The position numbers were made by a program, and so were the translations under genes. Shown here in pieces: positions 1 to 9,665 of a stretch of 64,000 bases of DNA. The stretch's first letter is position 1; each line of letters opens with the position of its first letter. The stretch comes from Candidatus Nitrosocosmicus franklandus (GTDB lineage Archaea > Thermoproteota > Nitrososphaeria > Nitrososphaerales > Nitrososphaeraceae): NCBI RefSeq assembly GCF_900696045.1, contig NZ_LR216287.1, positions 1,717,854 through 1,781,853 of the forward strand. Reading direction: 5' to 3'. The notes beneath the pieces were generated by a model. That model searched no databases and was not told where the DNA came from. It was given only the letters and a program-made list of their open reading frames with translations.

Positions 1-2
1 AA

Positions 3-449
3 GACTTGTATGAGGCGTCTTTAAGCTTGGACAAAAAGAAAATGGTTCAGAAGGCTCAAAGACAGATTAATAGTCTTCTTGCAAAAGCCGGAAAATCAGG
101 ATTGACTATTGCTACTATTGAAGAACAGGTTGATATGGATAGGACGATCATTCAAGAAGCAATTGCTAACTTGAAAAAAATAAAACGAATAGTATTACTA
201 AACAAAAATACGTTAGCTCTGGTCGAATCAACACGGTTTTTACCTGGTAGCAAGTACTCTATATTTATTGAAAAGGTATTATTAGGCAAGGCCGTAGTAA
301 AAGTAAATGATAAATGGTATGCTTCTCTCGAACACTATGACTATTTCGGACCAAGACAGCTACTAAAAAAGGGTAATACACTGGAGGTTATTGGCGAGAT
401 GTACAAAAGAGAAAATGTACTGCATTTGATCATAAAAAAGATATTATGA
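3..449 (+). CDS. C-terminal part of a winged-helix protein (5' end outside window)
   Basis: The reading frame is open from the first bases of the window, so the gene starts upstream. The visible 148 residues fall into two parts. The first (about residues 10-65) is a charged helical segment that looks like a winged helix, with the core GLTIATIEEQVDMDRTII. The second (about 75-147) is beta-rich, contains VKVNDKWYASLEHYDYFGPR, and could be a small barrel or OB-like fold. The helix-turn-helix-like start suggests DNA or RNA binding, but I do not recognise the family. An in-frame TTG at base 6 is probably internal. A 2.5 kb spacer follows. Confidence 0.6.
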   Translation, partial: DLYEASLSLDKKKMVQKAQRQINSLLAKAGKSGLTIATIEEQVDMDRTIIQEAIANLKKIKRIVLLNKNTLALVESTRFLPGSKYSIFIEKVLLGKAVVKVNDKWYASLEHYDYFGPRQLLKKGNTLEVIGEMYKRENVLHLIIKKIL

Positions 450-546
450 TTCAATAGGTTTAATTCAACAATTTATTTACCTAAATAATTATATCAATTT
501 TCAGACTCTAATAAGTTCAGTAAATGCTAATCTTTATCAAAAATAA

Positions 547-660
547 ATGGAAGTTATATATAAACAATTTTGGCGTAAACTAGAACAAGCTGGTAATCAT
601 ATCTTCACCTCTTTTGGATTTACAGGAAGAGAGAACAATAATGATGATTATAATCATTAA
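547..660 (+). CDS. Candidate 37-aa small ORF
   Basis: ATG-to-TAA frame of 37 codons beginning MEVIYKQFWRKLEQAG and ending in an Asn/Asp-rich tail (NNNDDYNH). It is the only short frame in this spacer with protein-like composition. An AT-rich tract lies upstream, but no ribosome-binding site is clear. There is no homology evidence, so this may be chance. Confidence 0.2.
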   Translation: MEVIYKQFWRKLEQAGNHIFTSFGFTGRENNNDDYNH

Positions 661-1138
661 TTGATGCCTGAGACATCTTGAAGCCGTCTCATCATGTTAA
701 TTGTCAGTCCTTTGGAAAACTTTGTGTAAGCAAAAATACATACATACTTTAAGTTAAAAAAAGCGACACCGGTAAAATACATACCCTAGTATCCTACGAT
801 TCTTTCGAGCAAACAAGGATACAAAAACGTCATAATTTTCCTTATAGGGCTCCTAGCTGATGCTTTTGTTCGTATTCTATTTCTTTTGACAATCATATCT
901 ATTCTACTGCCTTTGGGCTGTTAAACTTTGGTTAGATAGACACAAAACGGCTCGCGAATTAAACCCGAGACTATGAAGAATATTTACAGAAATGCTGCAG
1001 TTCAATTTTGCTTGTTCGTATTGATACTCAGTCATTAGAGAATATCGGACTTTGTTTCGAGAATCAACGAAATAGATATTCGATAGTTTCTTTCAGAAAA
1101 ACTACTCTACTATTTTCGAAAGGAAATATAGGTACTCG

Positions 1139-1184
1139 CATCCACTCTGAGGGGTTTCTCCGTTGATCCTTCTCATAGTGGATG
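1139..1184. repeat. Inverted repeat, 13-bp arms with about 20-nt loop
   Basis: Bases 1139-1151 (catccactctgag) and 1172-1184 (ctcatagtggatg) are reverse complements except for one position. A transcript would form a stable hairpin. It lies in a gene-free stretch, so it may be part of an unannotated RNA or a relic. No promoter is identified. Confidence 0.5.
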
Positions 1185-2949
1185 TAACAAGATAATTGAG
1201 CATGTCTCTTTGTTTGCCTATTCTTTTAAACCTCTCATGTAAACAACTTTCAAATTATAACTCTTGTCATTTTAAAATTTGTGGATTTATCCACAAAATA
1301 GTTCATAATCAAATTAACTAGTTCCTCGAATGTCTAAATAGATTTATGATTTATAATGCCCATCAGCAAGTCTTGATACTACTTGGAACCATTATTTAGA
1401 TTCGAGACAACGGAAGAATATATTCAACATAAGGAAATTTGATATCTTTCTGATTGAACTAGACACTGAATTAGTAACACATGATAATTCCTATTTAGAT
1501 CCTAACAAGCAGATCTAAAAATTTTATATTTGTTGTGAAGAGCTTGTCTGTCAGCAGGATTCGAAAACTATCAGGACCATTAAACCGGTATACATCATTA
1601 AATGTGGTGGACGAATATTATACGTTGGTATATTCCTTCTTTTCTCATATTCTTGATAGATAAACTAAGAGAAATCAAATATTCATTACTAATATCTATA
1701 GCAGAGGCAAATTCGGTATTCAAGATTCTGACTCTTTAGAATGAAAATCTTGATCAGAGATATATATTATATTTAGGAATAAATTATAGCCAATGCACAT
1801 ATGGCAAATGAAGTATTCACTAAACATCTGCAATGTAATTGTAGATTGAGAAAGGCTACATTCACGTCATAAGTTTACTTGTTCAGGATATTTCTGATAC
1901 AAGATACAAAAACGTGAGAAAGGTTTAATCATTGCCTGACGTTGATGCCTTTCTTAATCTTGTTACATTGTGATTGTTATTAAAATATATTTGTCTACTT
2001 ATCCCATATCTTACAATTACCATGAATATTCCTTCAAAGAGAAAGGCATCGACAATTGCTGATAATAAATTCAGATCTACAATCACTAATTATCCATTCC
2101 TAAAATAAGAAGAACATCTAAATAATATCGATGATACAACCATATATACCATCGGCCTAAATGCTACTTGGACATTTTTTGACTCCAAGACAATGGGAAG
2201 TATTTAGTAAGTATAAGGAATGGTTATCAACTACCCCATTACCAATCCAAAAGCCCTTTAAAACTTCTCATTGTATTTTACTTGTGGATATTTATTTGTT
2301 TAATTTATAATTGATACCTGTTAAAAGTTGAACTGACGTGTCTTTCACCAATAAGTTTTATTTAAACAACTTGTTCTTGAATTTGGAATTTAAATAACTA
2401 TTATGTTTGAAAAATTTTACTTTACCATGATAGAGAATAATACATACATTCAATTATGTCTGTTTTCCTTTTATCTGTCATTGGAGTTATTTTATGTATT
2501 GGTGTTGTAGATTACATAGTTTATGGAGACACTGAAAATACAAGAATTGTAAAGGCATCTGGAAAGTCATGGAGGATCTGAACAACACCAATACTGAAGG
2601 TGCAAAGAAACATGCTGAGATAACCCAATGTATGATTGCATCGATGAACGATCAAAAAGGTATCGGTATTACACACAATTATGCCACTTCCTACCACATA
2701 CTCGTATTTTATTCCACATAATTGATTGATCAGACTCAGAATCCAGTTTGGCCTTATAATTAGGACTGATACTTTTACCTGTCTTATTACCAAAACATTC
2801 CTTTTTTCATTATTTCCTAAACTTTGATACCATCTTTTCAAATTGCTTTTTTGTGTCCTATGTGCAAATCAATATTCTAGAATAAAAAAGAAAAAAAGTT
2901 GTTTGTAAGGCAGCAGGTTATCAATATGTACCTGCCCACTTATCTAACA

Positions 2950-3825
2950 CTAATCCCAGTTTGGTGTTAAGGTATTTTCTACTGGTTTTTCCTTTATGAT
3001 AAAGGCAGTTGTTCCAAGGATGTTCTTCTGCGCCCATTGGACAAATTCATCCGATCCTATTGGAATGGGTTCTTCTGTTACAGTATATGGAATTCCCCTA
3101 TTGTCTAGTTCCTCTTTGACTGCATCAAATCCAGAACCACTACCCGTTGCAGGAACAAGCACAACACTGTTTGCATTATTTACAGCTAATGATCTTTCTA
3201 TTTGGTCTACTGCGTTAGGTACTGCTACCTCCATCAATTCAGGCCAGTCTTCTCTTGCAGTAATTCCAAATGCATCAGCATAACCCATTTTCTGCTTTAC
3301 ATGTTTAGCTGCATTGGTAAGTTCTTCAACTTGAGCCATGTCATTTAAATTAGATCTCGCTCCGTGTCCTACCATTACAAATACTTCTTTTTCAGGGTTA
3401 CCGTTATTATTTTCAGATCTGGATTCTTGGGCTATTTTAACAAATATTTCTCGCAATGTATTGTCATCTGGACTTGCAGGTCTTGAGAAAATGAGGATAG
3501 CATTGCTTGTTTCACTTGCAGGTTTTGTTAGCATTCCCATGTACAAACAGTTGTTTGGACCCGTTGGAACACCTGGACAGTGTTTGTACTCTTCAATTCC
3601 TCCAAATATTCCTCTTGTAACGTTATGTATGATGGTTGCGTCTGGTCCAAAGAGATCGGTGTATAGGAAGATTACATATTTTACTCCTTGTTCATCTAAC
3701 TTTGCTAATCCTTCGTCCCAGTTATACGGCATATGGGTTATTATTTCAGTTGGGTATCCTAATCTTTCGAGGGCCTGTTTTATGGGTTCTGTCTTTTCTG
3801 GTTCATGGCTTCCTGGTGTGCCCAT
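2950..3825 (-). CDS. CbiX/SirB-like chelatase domain protein, main part of a split gene
   Basis: The 291-residue product resembles the CbiX/sirohydrochlorin cobaltochelatase superfamily. The C-terminal half has a chelatase-type motif, MVGHGARSNLND, and the N-terminal half has the matching THG just upstream of the first Met. Those histidines sit where the metal-inserting histidine lies in CbiX. The codons before the annotated Met read VGVLVYTHG in the same frame, with no start codon before the upstream stop. So the true protein must begin earlier, and the export-signal frame at 3849-4133 supplies a matching N-terminus in another frame. An exported location would argue against cobalamin or siroheme synthesis in the cytoplasm, so the substrate is unknown. 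Confidence 0.7.
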   Translation of the reverse strand: MGTPGSHEPEKTEPIKQALERLGYPTEIITHMPYNWDEGLAKLDEQGVKYVIFLYTDLFGPDATIIHNVTRGIFGGIEEYKHCPGVPTGPNNCLYMGMLTKPASETSNAILIFSRPASPDDNTLREIFVKIAQESRSENNNGNPEKEVFVMVGHGARSNLNDMAQVEELTNAAKHVKQKMGYADAFGITAREDWPELMEVAVPNAVDQIERSLAVNNANSVVLVPATGSGSGFDAVKEELDNRGIPYTVTEEPIPIGSDEFVQWAQKNILGTTAFIIKEKPVENTLTPNWD

Positions 3826-3848
3826 ACCATGTGTATAGACTAAAACAC

Positions 3849-4133
3849 CTACTGACCAGTGATTCCTCCACCTGGAAATGGAATGATATCATTGAACCAT
3901 TCAAGGATTTCTGTTATATCTAGATTCATAAAACCTTGGATATCGTCCATTTCGGCTATCTTCTGCTGTGCATAATCTAGACTTTGACCCATCCTTTCTT
4001 GGGCTTCTTCTATTCTTGAGTTAATTGAATTTGAGTCTGGGTTTTGGGCAAATACCAATGATTGAAACCCTGCTAATAACAGGGTAATCATGATAATTGT
4101 GCTAAAAGTAACGTTATTTCTCACAATAACCAT
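3849..4133 (-). CDS. Export-signal N-terminal fragment of the split CbiX-like protein
   Basis: Starting at MVIVRNNV, the 94 residues open with a hydrophobic signal segment ending in LVFAQ, then a helical segment (EEAQERMGQSLDYAQQKIAEM) and a Pro/Gly stretch, IIPFPGGGITGQ, followed by TAG. Immediately after, the next frame reads SVGVLVYTHGMGTPG and runs on as the CbiX-like protein. The junction is so smooth that one gene broken by a small indel near 3849 is the simplest reading. A longer start at 4238 is possible, but the Met at 4133 gives a normal signal peptide. An AT-rich TATA-like run lies just upstream. Confidence 0.6.
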   Translation of the reverse strand: MVIVRNNVTFSTIIMITLLLAGFQSLVFAQNPDSNSINSRIEEAQERMGQSLDYAQQKIAEMDDIQGFMNLDITEILEWFNDIIPFPGGGITGQ

Positions 4134-4238
4134 TAGTATAAATAAAATATATAATGATATTACGATTCTAAGCTTGGAAAGTATATTTTTTACAAAAAAT
4201 AAATAGTAAGATAATCGGCTTATTTGTTTAAGGAACAC

Positions 4239-5447
4239 TTATAAGTGAAAGTACTTTATCCTAACAACAGTAATGATTCTAATGGTAAAGTTATAATATA
4301 TGACGACATACTTCATTAGTATCAAATTTTACGGTCGTCTTAGTTAACTTGATATTTCTAATACTTTCGGCAATTGTCCGATCTATTTTCTTCGACTTCA
4401 TGTGGTACTTTTGAAATTTGATTGTTACTACCTATTAATGATCTAAATATTTTTGTGATATCATGATAGCTACAGTTTCAAAATAAACGGTATTTGCTAA
4501 TAATATCTATATTATTTGAATTTAATTCCCAAACCTGTTATAAGATATAATAAATAATATGATTCAATTGTCTGGAATCACGATTTTTTGTAGATAAAAA
4601 AGTTAAATTATTTGATTTATCCATCACTCATACAGTTGATCGGGTCATTAAGTAGTGGCTTCCTTTTATAATGGAATTTAAGATAGAAAAAAAGAAAATT
4701 AGCTATTTGGAGCTGGTATGATTCAAAATACTTCACATCTAAGGTATCACCCCTTGAAGTCTTTGAACACATGACAGCACCCATAAATAATCCGCCATAA
4801 AAATTCTCTAACTTGGTGGTAACAATACAGATGGTCAAAAATAACGATTGCTATTGTTTAACCATTTTTTTTGTATATCAAGGATTCTTCAATATTTTGA
4901 ACTTTTATCTAAAATCCCAATAAATGAATCAATCTTTTTTCGAATTGTAATTAAAGTTACATCTCCAAATTGAGAACAAAAATGGAAAATCTTGATCAAA
5001 AATAAATAAGTTGGCTGGGTATCAAAGATTCTTGACTGTAATATATTATTTAACCCACAGAGGATATATTTACGTCATTAGTCTGGAATTAGGTGATTAG
5101 AGCCGAAGTGAGGTTAAAAGAAGAAGTAACGGAATTAGAAAATTAACCATCGTACTAGGATTACTACGTGATTTGTCTATAGGTCTATCTTAAGAGGATA
5201 ATTTATTATTTTTTGATTGCCCATGCGTCAAGTGTTTCTTGTTTATCGATTTGAAGATACTTTAATTCAAATTCTAATTTTTATAAATTATGTAATTATG
5301 GTAGATAATTGCATTGTTGGCATAGTTGACAGACATCTAAAAGACCAATTTGAGTTATTCTAGTTTGTGAGATTGGAATCAGAATTTAAATATTTGCATA
5401 ATTTATTTATGGACGGAAATATGTCTGAATCAAATAAAATCTAAGCT
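4239..5447. other. 1.2 kb spacer
   Basis: AT-rich, with no supported gene. A 73-codon minus-strand frame at 4617-4838 has no protein-like features. TTTAAATA near 5384 may be part of the promoter for the gene at 5448. Confidence 0.5.
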
Positions 5448-5993
5448 ATGACAAATCCTACATCTAAAAGTGATACAACAAATGAGAAAAAAGAAGTTAA
5501 AAATAATAATGATATGCTGACCAAATCTAAAGAACAACAGTTTCAGGAATTAGTTAGCTGGTTAAAGAAGTGGGGATATGAAACTAAAGACACCACAAAG
5601 GACAACAACATCGAAGGAATAGAATATCAAGCGCAGATCACACCTCAAATTCCATATGAGTTTGGCTTATCTACACCTTTGTTTTTGGAGTACCAAAAGG
5701 ACTTGGATGATGGTTTTATAATAAGAACTACTTTTAAACTTGACAATCAAATGCAAAATCAATTAAATGAAGAAAATTTTGATACTACATATAGCGAACT
5801 AGAGGGCATTATTTATCCAATGAATGTATCGATGATCAAGTCATATCCAGCAATTAACATATACAAAGTAATGTTTCATGAAGACTTGACAAGGAGGCTT
5901 TTTTTGGAAGGTTTAATGGGAGTTATTCATTCGATGTCACTCGTAATATCTAAAATGAATCAAAGGTCACGCAAAGTTGTGCAACAAGTATAG
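5448..5993 (+). CDS. Uncharacterised soluble archaeal protein (181 aa)
   Basis: Begins with a charged, disordered-looking Ser/Thr/Lys/Asn tail of about 25 residues, then a compact alpha/beta domain. It starts with QFQELVSWLKKWGYE, continues with beta-rich segments containing the FGLSTPLFLEYQKDLDDG stretch, and ends in a helix with FHEDLTRRLFLEGLMGVIHS. There is no signal peptide or membrane segment. The order (short helix, sheet, long C-terminal helices) is reminiscent of small archaeal chaperone-like DUF proteins, but I cannot name the family. It is monocistronic, with long spacers on both sides. Confidence 0.7.
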   Translation: MTNPTSKSDTTNEKKEVKNNNDMLTKSKEQQFQELVSWLKKWGYETKDTTKDNNIEGIEYQAQITPQIPYEFGLSTPLFLEYQKDLDDGFIIRTTFKLDNQMQNQLNEENFDTTYSELEGIIYPMNVSMIKSYPAINIYKVMFHEDLTRRLFLEGLMGVIHSMSLVISKMNQRSRKVVQQV

Positions 5994-6267
5994 TGTTACT
6001 TTAACTCTTTGTAACTAATATGTACTTGTAATTTTTTTAGTATTTGGATCCTAATTCAATCCCCACAATTGTGATCTCAATTAACATGAAAACTTGAATA
6101 GAGATAACTGACTTTAATTAATGTGTCTATTTTTGGAATCGTTTTTATGATATTACAATCCGAGCTATAAAATTTCTAGTAGGATCCAAGCCATCATTTC
6201 CAAAAAAATACAGCTTATATAACGAATTGTATTCTGTTCGATGAATATCATATTAAATGAAGTAGTG

Positions 6268-6522
6268 TCATAAAAGATATCCTATTACAATTTTCTCTTT
6301 TTTATTTGATCGTATTTCTTTATATTTTGTTTTTAGTTTTTTATGTCTGGGTTTGGTTCGTAATTTACTCCCACAACATGGACACCTCGAATCACTATTC
6401 CAAATCAAATATATTTCACAAGTTTGACATCGTTTTTGACCCTCTGCATACCTAGTGTTATATACAAGTCCTAATATGGTGGCTTTATATTTCACACAAA
6501 TCCCTTTGCAGGCAGAACCCAT
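6268..6522 (-). CDS. Small zinc-ribbon protein (84 aa)
   Basis: Two Cys pairs of the CxxC type, RCQTCE and RCPCCG (about residues 31-34 and 47-51), form a likely zinc ribbon. A further CKGIC lies near the N-terminus, and a strongly basic tail (KPRHKKLKTKYKEIRSNKKEK) follows. The start MGSACKGICVKYKA and the YAEGQKRCQ segment are typical of a small protein widespread in Thaumarchaeota, of unknown role and presumably nucleic-acid associated. It is isolated. Confidence 0.75.
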   Translation of the reverse strand: MGSACKGICVKYKATILGLVYNTRYAEGQKRCQTCEIYLIWNSDSRCPCCGSKLRTKPRHKKLKTKYKEIRSNKKEKIVIGYLL

Positions 6523-6695
6523 ATGTCTTTGCTATTGTGTCAGTCGGTATTAAAAAGCGAAGCTGATTTTATGTCGTGAGAATCTTATCATAATCAATTG
6601 CTGAAATGACCACGTAAATTATGAAGAGTTAGTGTATATGAAACAAAATTAGAGTTGTTGATTTGTGAAAATGTCAAACAAAAAAATTATTGTGG

Positions 6696-7136
6696 TTATT
6701 GTTGTTGCTGGAACAATGCTTCTGCTTTACCCAAGTTGTAATTTATTACAGTCACCATGGCTTGGATCAATTCCACAGGCTCTCTATCTTCCATGGCTGT
6801 AGTCAAATCCTCCCTAATCAATAGTTCAGTAGATTCCATCAACTGGGGATTCAAAGCTGCTAACGGACCCTCCAAATACTCATAATGATCTAGGTACGCA
6901 GTCCTCACTGTTTGTACAGCTCCGTCAAAATTTTGAGCTGCATATTGATCACTTGCTTGAATCAAAAACGTCCTGATTTGATTTATTAGAGTAATTGGAT
7001 CCACACTTGTTTCCTCGCTTGATGCTGCCTCACTTTCAATTAAACCTTGGCCCATTACTTTACCTAGATCTAGTAATGATAATGAGGCAATTAATAACAA
7101 AGGCAAGGCAATGAGGCCACTAAACTTTCTAATCAT
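6696..7136 (-). CDS. Exported helical protein, paralogue of the gene at 19604 (iron-permease-associated-domain-like)
   Basis: The N-terminus is a signal segment ending near VMGQGLIESEA, followed by an all-helical domain with AYLDHYEYLEGPLAALNPQL and a C-terminal YNLGKAEALFQQQQ. The YLDHYE-LEGPL pattern and the helical repeat resemble the extracytoplasmic domain found in some FTR1-type iron permeases. That is recollection of a family pattern, not a search result. It shares most of these residues with the 150-residue protein at 19604-20056. Located outside the membrane if the signal is cleaved. Transcribed away from the IS element at 7385. Confidence 0.7.
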   Translation of the reverse strand: MIRKFSGLIALPLLLIASLSLLDLGKVMGQGLIESEAASSEETSVDPITLINQIRTFLIQASDQYAAQNFDGAVQTVRTAYLDHYEYLEGPLAALNPQLMESTELLIREDLTTAMEDREPVELIQAMVTVINYNLGKAEALFQQQQ

Positions 7137-7384
7137 TTATCCGTAATGGATGAATATTAAATATATTGCAATTGTTAATTCTTGAAAATGAGAATTATAG
7201 TAATTGATAATGTTATTTTCTATTTTATTAACATCCCTATAATATCATATATGTAACGATCACAGACAAACTTATCTTGATATATACAGGTTATGTTATC
7301 CTTTTAATTCATCAACCAAAATTCCCTTGAAGTATTTAATAATATAAAATATTTTTACATATGAATGTACCATAACGATTTTTG

Positions 7385-8051
7385 GGCTCTGTTCATTTAG
7401 CGTCAAGTCTATAGCTTGAAGATGTCCTATCTCTTTTATGAATACTAGAAACAGAACACCTTCAAAATATGTGTATTATGGCTTACATTTGTACTTTTCA
7501 GGTCTTTCTCTTAGGAAAACATCTGAAAGATTATCATACTGTATCAAACGAAATCATGTCACTATCTGGAACTGGATTCAAAAGTACCAACCTAAGATTA
7601 TCAAGACAAAACAAAGAAGGATATGTGAATTCATTGTAGATGAAACATTGCTTAAGGTTGGTTCAGAATACACGTGGTTATGGGTTGCAATAGATGCGAA
7701 AAGTAAGGAAATTCTCTCACTATCCATTTCTAAGGAGAGAAACATGTTTGTTGCGGAACGGTTTCTGTCAAACATAGTCAGAGACTATGGAAAGCATCCA
7801 GTTTCAACAGATGGTGGTACTTGGTATCCCATGGCTTGTCAATTCCTTAAATTAGAACACCATCTCCATTCCTCCTATGAAAAAAACTTGATTGAAAGAA
7901 CAATGCAGTATATCAAGGACAGAACTGAAAGTTTCGATGATTACTTTCCCTGCAGGCTAAAGAACTGCAAACTAAAACACGTAAAAAACTGGTTGAACCT
8001 GTTTGTCGACTATCACAACAAGGAATTAAAACCTGTTAACTGAACAGAGCC
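7385..8051 (+). mobile_element. IS6-like insertion sequence, copy 1 (667 bp)
   Basis: Bounded by perfect 11-bp terminal inverted repeats, GGCTCTGTTCA at 7385-7395 and TGAACAGAGCC at 8041-8051, and extended inward with few mismatches. It holds a single DDE transposase. The ends resemble those of the IS6/IS26 group, and the length is right for that family. The flanking 8 bp (gatttttg and gtttaccg) are not repeats, so there is no target duplication. The same element recurs in opposite orientation at 36015-36681, and a diverged copy begins at 63434. Confidence 0.9.
7438..8043 (+). CDS. IS6-like family DDE transposase (copy 1)
   Basis: The 201-residue protein has an N-terminal helix-turn-helix region (FSGLSLRKTSERLS and HVTIWNWIQKY). 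The catalytic core follows, with the first Asp in VDETLLKVG, the second in VSTDGGTWYP and the Glu in NLIERTMQYIKDR. This D-D-E spacing and the short size fit the IS6 group. The ATG at 7438 lies 53 bp inside the left terminal repeat. It differs from copy 2 at residue 10 (Lys for Arg) and in the last residues, ending KELKPVN instead of NEIKHIK. It looks intact and possibly active. Confidence 0.9.
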   Translation: MNTRNRTPSKYVYYGLHLYFSGLSLRKTSERLSYCIKRNHVTIWNWIQKYQPKIIKTKQRRICEFIVDETLLKVGSEYTWLWVAIDAKSKEILSLSISKERNMFVAERFLSNIVRDYGKHPVSTDGGTWYPMACQFLKLEHHLHSSYEKNLIERTMQYIKDRTESFDDYFPCRLKNCKLKHVKNWLNLFVDYHNKELKPVN

Positions 8052-8061
8052 GTTTACCGAA

Positions 8062-8360
8062 ATGAAAAGTATTGACAAAAAACAAGTATCGATTTTAACT
8101 GCGATTGTGACTTTAGCCGTTGCAATGACTTTGTCGCCTTTAGGAATGAACTATAATATCCAAATGGCAGTTGCGGGGGGGGGGACGATCATGATGGCGA
8201 TGATGATAATGGAAACAGTGCATCTCAGACAATTGCTCAATTCCAATCTTCAGAACAAAATAGTCAAGTAGTATCAGGCGATGACTCTGAAGGCTCTGGC
8301 AATAACTTTAACTTCCAAAACCAAGAAAATGGCGGAAATAATGCATTAGCTCAACAATAA
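8062..8360 (+). pseudogene. Exported acidic/Gln-Asn-rich protein, frameshifted at a G10 tract
   Basis: The start MKSIDKKQVSILTAIVTLAVAMTL is a clear signal segment. The frame reaches a run of ten G (8175-8184) and then drifts out of frame to a stop at 8271. With 8 or 11 G the frame continues into an Asp-rich stretch (DDHDGDDDNG) and a Gln/Asn/Ser/Gly tail (SSEQNSQVVSGDD, NNFNFQNQEN), ending NALAQQ at 8360. So the intact gene would be 8062-8360. Copy 1 of the IS lies only 10 bp upstream of the start codon, between it and a TATA-like tract at 7339-7352, which probably removes normal expression. The G10 run could also be a read error or a phase-variable switch. Confidence 0.7.
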
Positions 8361-8495
8361 ATTTATAACCTTCTTATTTATTTTTACATTCTTTCGTGCA
8401 AATGTTCATACATATTTCTAAAACCTCTCTAATGCAACGTGCACATAAAAAGTTGTTATTTCACATCTAAAAAATAATAATCGAATCGATATTGT

Positions 8496-8800
8496 TTATT
8501 GGACATAAATTGCATCATACAAAATAGTATTATTACCTGATGTCTCTACTAAAGTCAATGTGTAATCTGTGTTGATTGTCCGGTTTGGAGATTGACAAGC
8601 GGACACGCAGTTGCCTTCTACAAAGTTATGTGCTATTGTATTTTCGAGTTGTTTGTTTGTGGATGTGTTTGTATCAATATGTCATAACGGGTTGAATTAT
8701 CTCGAAACGACATCATTGATGGTAGATTTACCATAGGGATTTGTATTGTTTAACGACATCTTTTCTACGTGTCTTGATGTCTTGTACGTAAAATCTCTTT
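8496..8800 (-). pseudogene. Decayed gene for a secreted-type protein
   Basis: On the minus strand, protein-like segments line up across at least two frame changes: FQRDFTYKTSRHVEKMSL and NNTNPYGKSTINDVVSR, then DNSTRYDILI, then TNKQLENTIAHNFVEGNCV, and finally NTDYTLTLVETSGNNTIL with a stop at 8496-8498. A possible signal segment decays further upstream (to about 8940), near a run of nine C at 8844-8852. The product family is not recognised. The two Cys in NCVSAC suggest an extracellular disulphide. Confidence 0.5.
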
Positions 8801-8987
8801 GAAAGCCTTATGCATAATAATACTCTAGAAAGAATCAACAATTCCCCCCCCCGAAGGCAGCTGCCGATACTAAAAACAAGATGATAACTTTTTAATACGC
8901 GTTTCTTTGATCGAGTAAATCGATTATTTTTCTGGATATTCACTTGAAATCCTATGCTTAAAAATAAAATTTTGGTATCTAATTTTA

Positions 8988-9665
8988 TTAAATTAATCTT
9001 TTGAATCTGTTATATATTCTACAATAAATGGCATAAATAGACTCTGTATAAAATGATACAGTCAGGACAACAAACGAACCTAATAACGCTCCTCCAACTA
9101 CATCGGATACATAATGAGATCCCAGAAAAATTCTAGAGATACACACAAAAAATGCTTCTATTATTAATAATACAGAAACTGTCTTTTTTTTCCAGGTATT
9201 ATTGAAATACAAGGCAGAACCCAGAACACCAGCCGTAACAATACTCGCATGTCCTGAAGGATATGCCTCACTCGATTCATTGACCGCTAAAACAGGTCTA
9301 TCTTTATCAATTACATCTTTCAAAACCGTATTTACAGGAATGATGATAATTATAGAAACGAAAATAAGTAATGCGGACAACTTTCCTTCTCTTTTACCAC
9401 ACAAAAATAAAATCGCAATGGTAAATGTCCAAAAATACTCTCGTCCATAATCTGAGAGAAATTCCATAAACGGCTTCACAGGAGATGCTTGGAGTTCCTT
9501 GCTAGGAAGGTATGATCCAAAAACGTTATCTATCCTTTCAATCAAATCCATTGTACTGGAATTCTCAGCGCTATATACCATAATTGTCCAGATAACAAAA
9601 GAAAAGAAAATGACAGTAGTTGTTATTTTTCTTATATTCATCTTGTTTCTAAATCGCGATTGCAA
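8988..9665 (-). CDS. PAP2-family membrane phosphatase
   Basis: All three PAP2/acid-phosphatase motifs are present: KDVIDKDRP (KxxxxxxRP), PSGHAS, and SRIFLGSHYVSD (SRx5Hx3D). Several hydrophobic segments place the active site at the membrane face. Family members dephosphorylate lipid phosphates, including undecaprenyl- or dolichyl-pyrophosphate, which would recycle the lipid carrier used by the GT-C enzymes nearby (inference). An alternative start (MNIRKI) lies eight codons in. A partial, degenerate duplicate of the C-terminal part lies at 21276-21450. Confidence 0.85.
   Translation of the reverse strand: MQSRFRNKMNIRKITTTVIFFSFVIWTIMVYSAENSSTMDLIERIDNVFGSYLPSKELQASPVKPFMEFLSDYGREYFWTFTIAILFLCGKREGKLSALLIFVSIIIIIPVNTVLKDVIDKDRPVLAVNESSEAYPSGHASIVTAGVLGSALYFNNTWKKKTVSVLLIIEAFFVCISRIFLGSHYVSDVVGGALLGSFVVLTVSFYTESIYAIYCRIYNRFKRLI

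Larger units (their letters stand above)
450..2949. other. 2.5 kb gene-poor spacer
   Basis: No convincing gene of ordinary size on either strand. It holds the 37-codon frame at 547-660, an inverted repeat at 1139-1184, and a 41-codon frame at 2456-2581 (plus strand) that starts with a hydrophobic segment (MSVFLLSVIGVILCIGVV) and could be a very small membrane protein or a gene remnant. No tRNA or rRNA signature was found. The minus-strand frame over 2521-2841 looks like chance. Confidence 0.5.

Noticed and set aside
2521-2841. 106-codon minus-strand frame in the first spacer
   Set aside because: No domain, signal, or conserved-looking motif; codon composition looks like chance AT-rich sequence.
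4617-4838. 73-codon minus-strand frame
   Set aside because: No protein-like features; lies in an AT-rich spacer.
7377-8059. 8-bp target duplication of IS copy 1
   Set aside because: The 8 bases on each side (gatttttg and gtttaccg) differ, and pairing with the flanks of copy 2 in the inverted sense also fails.
8728-8943. 71-codon minus-strand frame over a C9 tract
   Set aside because: Better explained as part of the decayed gene on the same strand; its own residues lack any domain.
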